From: Larix sibirica
Lineage: Eukaryota > Streptophyta > Pinopsida > Pinales > Pinaceae
Assembly (NCBI GenBank): GCA_004151065.3
Contig: NWUY0300113678.1
Coordinates: 1-10,582 of the forward strand
DNA length: 10,582 nucleotides
Direction: 5' to 3'
In this document: in pieces, positions 7,564 to 10,582 of the stretch
Layout of the letters: each line of letters opens with the position of its first letter
How positions within the stretch are numbered: position 1 is the first letter of the stretch
The notes under the pieces: model-generated
What the model was told of the DNA's origin: nothing
What the model saw: the letters and a program-made list of their open reading frames with translations, nothing else
Databases searched by the model: none
Translations under genes and position numbers: made by a program

Positions 7564-8456
7564 ATGGCTCAAACTAGAATAATATTAGAGTTACTGACCA
7601 CTCTAATACTCATTGCTATTGATGACACTGTCTCAATCAATAAGAAAAAGACTCTACAATATATACTAACTTGTTTACAAGACTCACAAGTGACAATTGA
7701 ATTTCCTCAACTTGAATCACAACTACATTAACATGAGGAAATACAACAAATAAATCAACATTCTAAACCTGTTTTTGTTTAGAATAGTTAGAATCCTATA
7801 CATTTAGAAGTACATAATGAAATGACTGATGCCACTCCAAAATAAAATGAAGATGAATTTTGTTATATAGAGGTTCCACCTACATTTTCCAAGCCTATCA
7901 TCTGAACTTGGGAATAAATCAAACAAAAACATCATAGAACTAGTCTTGGATATGATAAGGAAGTGACCCTTCACATTCCTAATTATTCCAAACCTACCTA
8001 GTTCCAGAATATTAGATTCCTTCAGGAAATTTCACCTTTAGATTTCCATCAGATTCCAAAATTCCAACATTGTCATAGAGTTGGTCACATGGAATCGATG
8101 TTTTGATCTCCATCCGTGTATTCATTCTCCATACAACTGCTTCATAGTGAAGGGACTTGCAAGAGAGAGGATTCACTATGGTTGGATTACTTCTTGGCAA
8201 TGGTCTTCAACAACCAAGAAGATATATATGTCATANTGATCTCCATCCGTGTATTCATTCTCCATACAACTGCTTCATAGTGAAGGGACTTGCAAGAGAA
8301 ATGATTCACTATGGTTGGATTACTTCTTGGAAATGGTTTTCAACAACCAAGAAGATATATATGTCATATCGAAGAGTTTGTTCTCGAGTAATGACACATC
8401 TTACAATTGAGATATTTTCTACTCCTTACTTGCTCCTAACAGGGGAGAAAGATTGA
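7564..8456 (+). pseudogene. gag: Gag-like frame with CCHC zinc knuckles (decayed)
   Basis: From ATG 7564 one phase reads like protein to 8103, interrupted by stops that are mostly one change from CAA, CAG or CGA. Its start is hydrophobic (MAQTRIILELLTTLILIAID), the middle is rich in Gln, His and Glu, and the end is a zinc knuckle at 8062-8103: F-Q-H-C-H-R-V-G-H-M-E-S, fitting C-X2-C-X4-H-X4-C with the first Cys changed to Phe. The last Cys (8099-8101) is one base out of phase, followed by FDLHPC. A second knuckle starts at that Cys (8117), has Ser for its second Cys (8126), and keeps His (8143) and Cys (8158) in a shifted phase. Knuckles of this type bind RNA in the nucleocapsid part of Gag. 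The second knuckle is duplicated at 8238-8368. Some coding character continues towards 8500. The family within copia or gypsy is undecided. Confidence 0.55.
8105..8368 (+). repeat. 133-bp tandem duplication in gag
   Basis: Positions 8105-8235 are repeated at 8238-8368 (period 133) with four mismatches in 131 bases (around 8168-8170 and in the ggcaatggtc / ggaaatggtt segment). The unit covers the second zinc knuckle and the residues after it. Since 133 is not a multiple of three, the copy shifts the phase. An ambiguous base (n, 8236) lies exactly at the junction of the two copies. Confidence 0.92.
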
Positions 8457-8930
8457 CAGTTAGAAACAAGTGAGAGAGAAAAAGCGAGCAGGAACAAGCG
8501 ATCCTGAACTAGTGCAAGAGACATAATTGAAACCTTGTGCCAGTTTCCAGATATTTGAGCTAGACCCATTTATCCAGATTCATATCTATAGATAGAGCCA
8601 GATTCAGATCCATGCTCCACCTGAGCATGATTTGGTAGTGGTCTTCCTTAAACCAACATTTTCCAGAGGAAACCACGAAAACAAAATCTAATTTAAAGTG
8701 AAGTTCCATAGGGAACCACTAAGCCATTACCAAAGTGAGCGTCAAGTTCCATAGTTTGCGGTAATACTTAAACCACCTTTTCATAGCTTTAGTTGGTTGG
8801 TGGTCATCCAAAACCACCCATCTAGTAAATACATCCACTTCTATTAGCTTTTGATTCAGAGAGCACCTTTAGCCATTGGTAACTCCATATTTTAGCTCTA
8901 TGCTTAGACTCACATACACCCCTTCGTATT
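8457..8930 (+). other. 3' internal region of the LTR element
   Basis: No recognisable domain. The first part continues the gag-like phase weakly (ERKSEQEQAIL near 8470-8505) and then fills with stops. Two related segments, aagttccatagggaaccact (8701-8720) and aagttccatagtttgcgg (8744-8761), form an imperfect direct repeat. It ends at the purine tract. Confidence 0.4.
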
Positions 8931-8941
8931 AAGGGGGGGAA
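8931..8941 (+). other. Polypurine tract
   Basis: The run aaggggggga plus a lies immediately before the 3' LTR start tgttag, as expected for the plus-strand primer of an LTR element on the plus strand. Confidence 0.75.
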
Positions 8942-9143
8942 TGTTAGAAGCCTAATCTATTAAGGTTAGGTGAATATGAATAGTCATCTTGGAGTGCAAG
9001 AGATGGATTGGAATAGGAAACCAATTGTCTCTTAATGTTGTATTTACATGCATATTCTCTTAATGGAAAAGATGTGCTTTAATGCCTGTTCTCATTTGTC
9101 TTTGTTTAATATTTGGTTGTATGCCCACTCAGGCATCCCATAT
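8942..9143 (+). repeat. 3' LTR
   Basis: It begins TGTTAGAAGCC and aligns with 5531-5714. Its end (catcccata) is altered compared with the cccaaca end of the 5' copy, so the last base is uncertain by two or three positions. It holds a 15-base segment (around taatatttggttgta) not present in the 5' LTR. Confidence 0.75.
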
Positions 9144-9540
9144 TTTTTATTGTAAAACTATACACAAATATAACAATACATTAGACACATGGAAATACAC
9201 TGGTGCGCTGTAATTCCTACAGAGCGTTTAGTGTTCCATAATAAGTGGAGCATCCAGATAAGATAAAATAATTAATATATTTTTTGAATTAAATAGTGCA
9301 TGTTAAATAATTAAATGCATTGGTGCATATTATAATATTTCAACATCGATATGTTCATGGATGGAATAAAACATATAGTTTGGTATTTTTTAAAATCTCC
9401 ACAAACTCCCTAGTGGGGAAATGTTGAACCAATATACCTAGGCATTGTAAGAAATTGTGCTCCTCTTCAATTCCACAATTTGCCAATCAATGGAACCCTT
9501 AATGGACACATGCACATTAGTTTGAAATATTTTAAAGCAC
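9144..9540. other. Unassigned AT-rich flank
   Basis: No gene or domain is recognised. It holds motifs also seen on the left flank of the LTR element: an agataaaata block (9261-9270, left counterpart near 5378) and taaatgcattgg (9312-9323, left counterpart 5463-5474). A small imperfect hairpin (gcgctgtaattcctacagagcg) lies near 9206-9227. Confidence 0.4.
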
Positions 9541-9547
9541 ATAGAAT

Positions 9548-9757
9548 ATGGATGAGAAAGTGATCATTTTACTATACTCGAAGAATTTTTATGGAGTTGG
9601 ATTTAGTCACAATGCAAATGGCCATATGGATGTAAGGCTTGTGTATGCATGCGTACCCCTGGCTTTGTGGGTTAACTATGAAAAGTCTAGATATAGAACT
9701 CGACACATTGAAGAAAGGGGACATGTTTTCATTCTTGATATCCATATACAAATTTGA
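9548..9757 (+). pseudogene. Possible copia RNase H fragment
   Basis: A 69-codon open frame from ATG 9548. Residues 48-60 (RYRTRHIEERGHV) resemble the RTKHIExRxHF block near the end of the Ty1/copia RNase H domain. The 40 residues before it do not show the expected CDNxSA motif, and after it the frame stops 42 bases before the LTR, shorter than the usual copia tail. What supports the call is this one block and the place directly before a purine tract and LTR on the same strand. It could also be a chance match in an unrelated retroelement end. Confidence 0.35.
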
Positions 9758-9799
9758 GGGGACTTGGTGATTACTCCAAGTCAAGTTTAAAGGGAGTAA

Positions 9800-10090
9800 T
9801 GTTAGGTTAAACTTGACTAAGTTAATTTGGTTATGGAGCGAGTGAGATAACCTTGATTCGGTCAAATGGGTTTACCGTTGGTGGTTTTACATGGACCCAT
9901 GGTTTTGGGTAAACCATGATATTGCATGTAATGAAGTCTACTTAAAGGCTTGAGTAACTCCACTATAAAGTGCTTGTGAGTGTTCGGTGTTGGCTATATT
10001 GGCCATGGCCTCTCCTAGTTTTCATTTTCCAAGGTAAAAATATTTTTCAATATGCTTGTTTTCTTCTTTTGTGCATTATTATTTCTAACA
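9800..10090 (+). repeat. 3' LTR with TGTTAG/CTAACA ends
   Basis: It begins tgttaggttaaacttgac and ends atttctaaca, so the ends are a perfect 6-base inverted repeat with TG and CA. The length is 291 bases. The start directly follows a purine tract. A TATA box (ctataaag, 9962-9969) leaves about 95 bases for R and U5. There is no second copy in the window to prove the ends. Confidence 0.6.
9962..9969 (+). promoter_or_regulatory. LTR TATA box
   Basis: The sequence ctataaag stands about 160 bases into the LTR, a normal place for the retroelement promoter; transcription would start near 9993. Confidence 0.45.
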
Positions 10091-10309
10091 TTTAATTCAT
10101 CGATGGATTGGACAAATTTTCCAATTGTATAAAAAATTGGAAAACTTCATTTGGTGTATATGTATTAACCATGCCTAGTGAGCAGGAAAGACAATAGGTA
10201 AAGTGTTTCTTACCTATTTCTTTAAAATTTTGGTGCATGAAAATTGAAAATTTAATAATAATGTTTTTTTTCCACACGGTACATTCAAGCCATTCATCTT
10301 GTTTAAGAG

Positions 10310-10472
10310 ACGGTGCTCTTTGTTTTGTTACAGATAGAACTGTTAATAATGTGTTCCATGGGGAAATATCTATCCTTCAAATGGTGCATCACTGTAATAG
10401 ATGCACCATTAGTTTCAGGATAAATTTGCACCGGTGCTCTATTGATGTGGTCTTACTACCTAGAAGCACCGT
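10310..10472. repeat. Outer inverted repeat, GGTGC type
   Basis: acggtgct (10310-10317) pairs perfectly with agcaccgt (10465-10472). Inside lie the 11-base hairpin (10380-10410) and the 10-base palindrome gcaccggtgc (10428-10437). The nested set could form a branched or cruciform structure. It is too short and partial to assign to a transposon family. Confidence 0.45.
10380..10410. repeat. Perfect 11-bp hairpin
   Basis: aatggtgcatc (10380-10390) and gatgcaccatt (10400-10410) are perfect inverted repeats around the 9-base loop actgtaata. The arm matches that of the hairpin at 5309-5346 over the core atggtgca. Confidence 0.8.
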
Positions 10473-10582
10473 TAACGATGCTTTTGATGTTTTTCAAGAA
10501 GCATACAATTAATGGTGCAGAAAAATTTCATTATCACATAATTGCTGCACTTGATTTTGTAACCAATATAACCCTTATAACC

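Larger units (their letters stand above)
5531..9143 (+). mobile_element. Non-autonomous LTR retrotransposon, gag only
   Basis: A nearly complete but decayed element of about 3.6 kb on the plus strand: 5' LTR (5531-5714), primer binding site (5716-5727), internal region, polypurine tract (8931-8941) and 3' LTR (8942-9143). The internal region is only about 3.2 kb, and its single protein signal is a gag-like frame with zinc knuckles (7564 to about 8456). I found no protease, reverse transcriptase, RNase H or integrase motif in any frame. This structure matches non-autonomous plant elements that carry gag alone (TR-GAG type), which depend on enzymes from other elements. The LTRs differ at roughly 15 percent of aligned sites by eye, so insertion is old. 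A possible tttta target duplication (5526-5530 and 9145-9149) is weak because both flanks are T-rich. Confidence 0.7.
9548..10090 (+). mobile_element. Truncated 3' end of another LTR element
   Basis: A short coding relic (9548-9757), a purine tract (9788-9799, taaagggagtaa) and an LTR (9800-10090) lie in the right order on the plus strand. Nothing recognisable of gag, protease, integrase or reverse transcriptase precedes it, so the 5' part has been lost or is too decayed. Its LTR does not match the other two LTR families in the window. Confidence 0.55.
10091..10582. other. AT-rich right edge with inverted repeats
   Basis: No gene is recognised. A 91-codon plus frame (10237-10512) and a 61-codon minus frame (10092-10277) show no motif; the plus frame lies across inverted repeats, which explains its repetitive codons. 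The GGTGC/GCACC motif occurs in both orientations at least six times between 10233 and 10517. Confidence 0.45.

Noticed and set aside
8105-8368. CRISPR-like array from the repeated unit
   Set aside because: There are only two long adjacent units without spacers, within a retroelement gag; this is a simple tandem duplication.
9412-9422. Purine tract agtggggaaa followed by TGTTGA, like another LTR start
   Set aside because: No LTR end, TATA box or second copy could be found to go with it.
9572-9865. Minus-strand 97-codon open frame
   Set aside because: It overlaps the RNase H-like relic, purine tract and LTR start on the other strand and shows no motif of its own.
10237-10512. Plus-strand 91-codon open frame
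   Set aside because: It lies over nested inverted repeats and its translation has no known motif; probably not coding.

Overview
The window looks like a stretch of plant nuclear DNA made almost entirely of old, broken LTR retrotransposons. There is no intact cellular gene, no tRNA or rRNA gene and no CRISPR array that I can support. The mix of Ty1/copia and Ty3/gypsy pieces, tRNA-Met-type primer sites, purine tracts and TG...CA long terminal repeats points to a plant. The degree of decay and the lack of genes suggest a large, repeat-rich genome such as a conifer, but that is inference and not proven by the sequence. One ambiguous base (n, position 8236) suggests draft assembly.

Layout. 1-480: nothing recognised. 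520-1297 (minus): decayed Ty1/copia gag C-terminus, zinc knuckle and aspartic protease. 1310-1458: a small repeat-rich junction. About 1440-2300 (minus): decayed Ty3/gypsy integrase, so a gypsy and a copia fragment abut head to tail. 2301-3110: AT-rich, no gene seen. 3111-3983 (plus): one long, stop-interrupted frame that I do not recognise. 3976-4248 (minus): an LTR with TATA box, preceded on the minus strand by a purine tract and by a decayed coding frame (4456-4851), i.e. the 3' end of another LTR element. 4861-5530: unassigned, with one hairpin.

5531-9143 (plus) is the best-defined unit: two LTRs of roughly 185-200 bp, a primer binding site, a polypurine tract and about 3.2 kb inside. The only protein signal inside is a decayed gag-like frame with CCHC zinc knuckles, the second of which is tandemly duplicated. 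No protease, reverse transcriptase or integrase was seen. It resembles non-autonomous plant elements that carry only gag (the TR-GAG type).

9144-9540: unassigned flank. 9548-10090 (plus): probable 3' end of a further LTR element, with a purine tract and a 291-bp LTR with TGTTAG/CTAACA ends and a TATA box. 10091-10582: AT-rich with several GGTGC/GCACC inverted repeats, possibly a MITE-like element.

The coding remnants share one feature: many in-frame stops are TAG/TAA/TGA where one C-to-T change on the coding strand would restore CAG/CAA/CGA. This fits deamination of methylated cytosine in silenced repeats.
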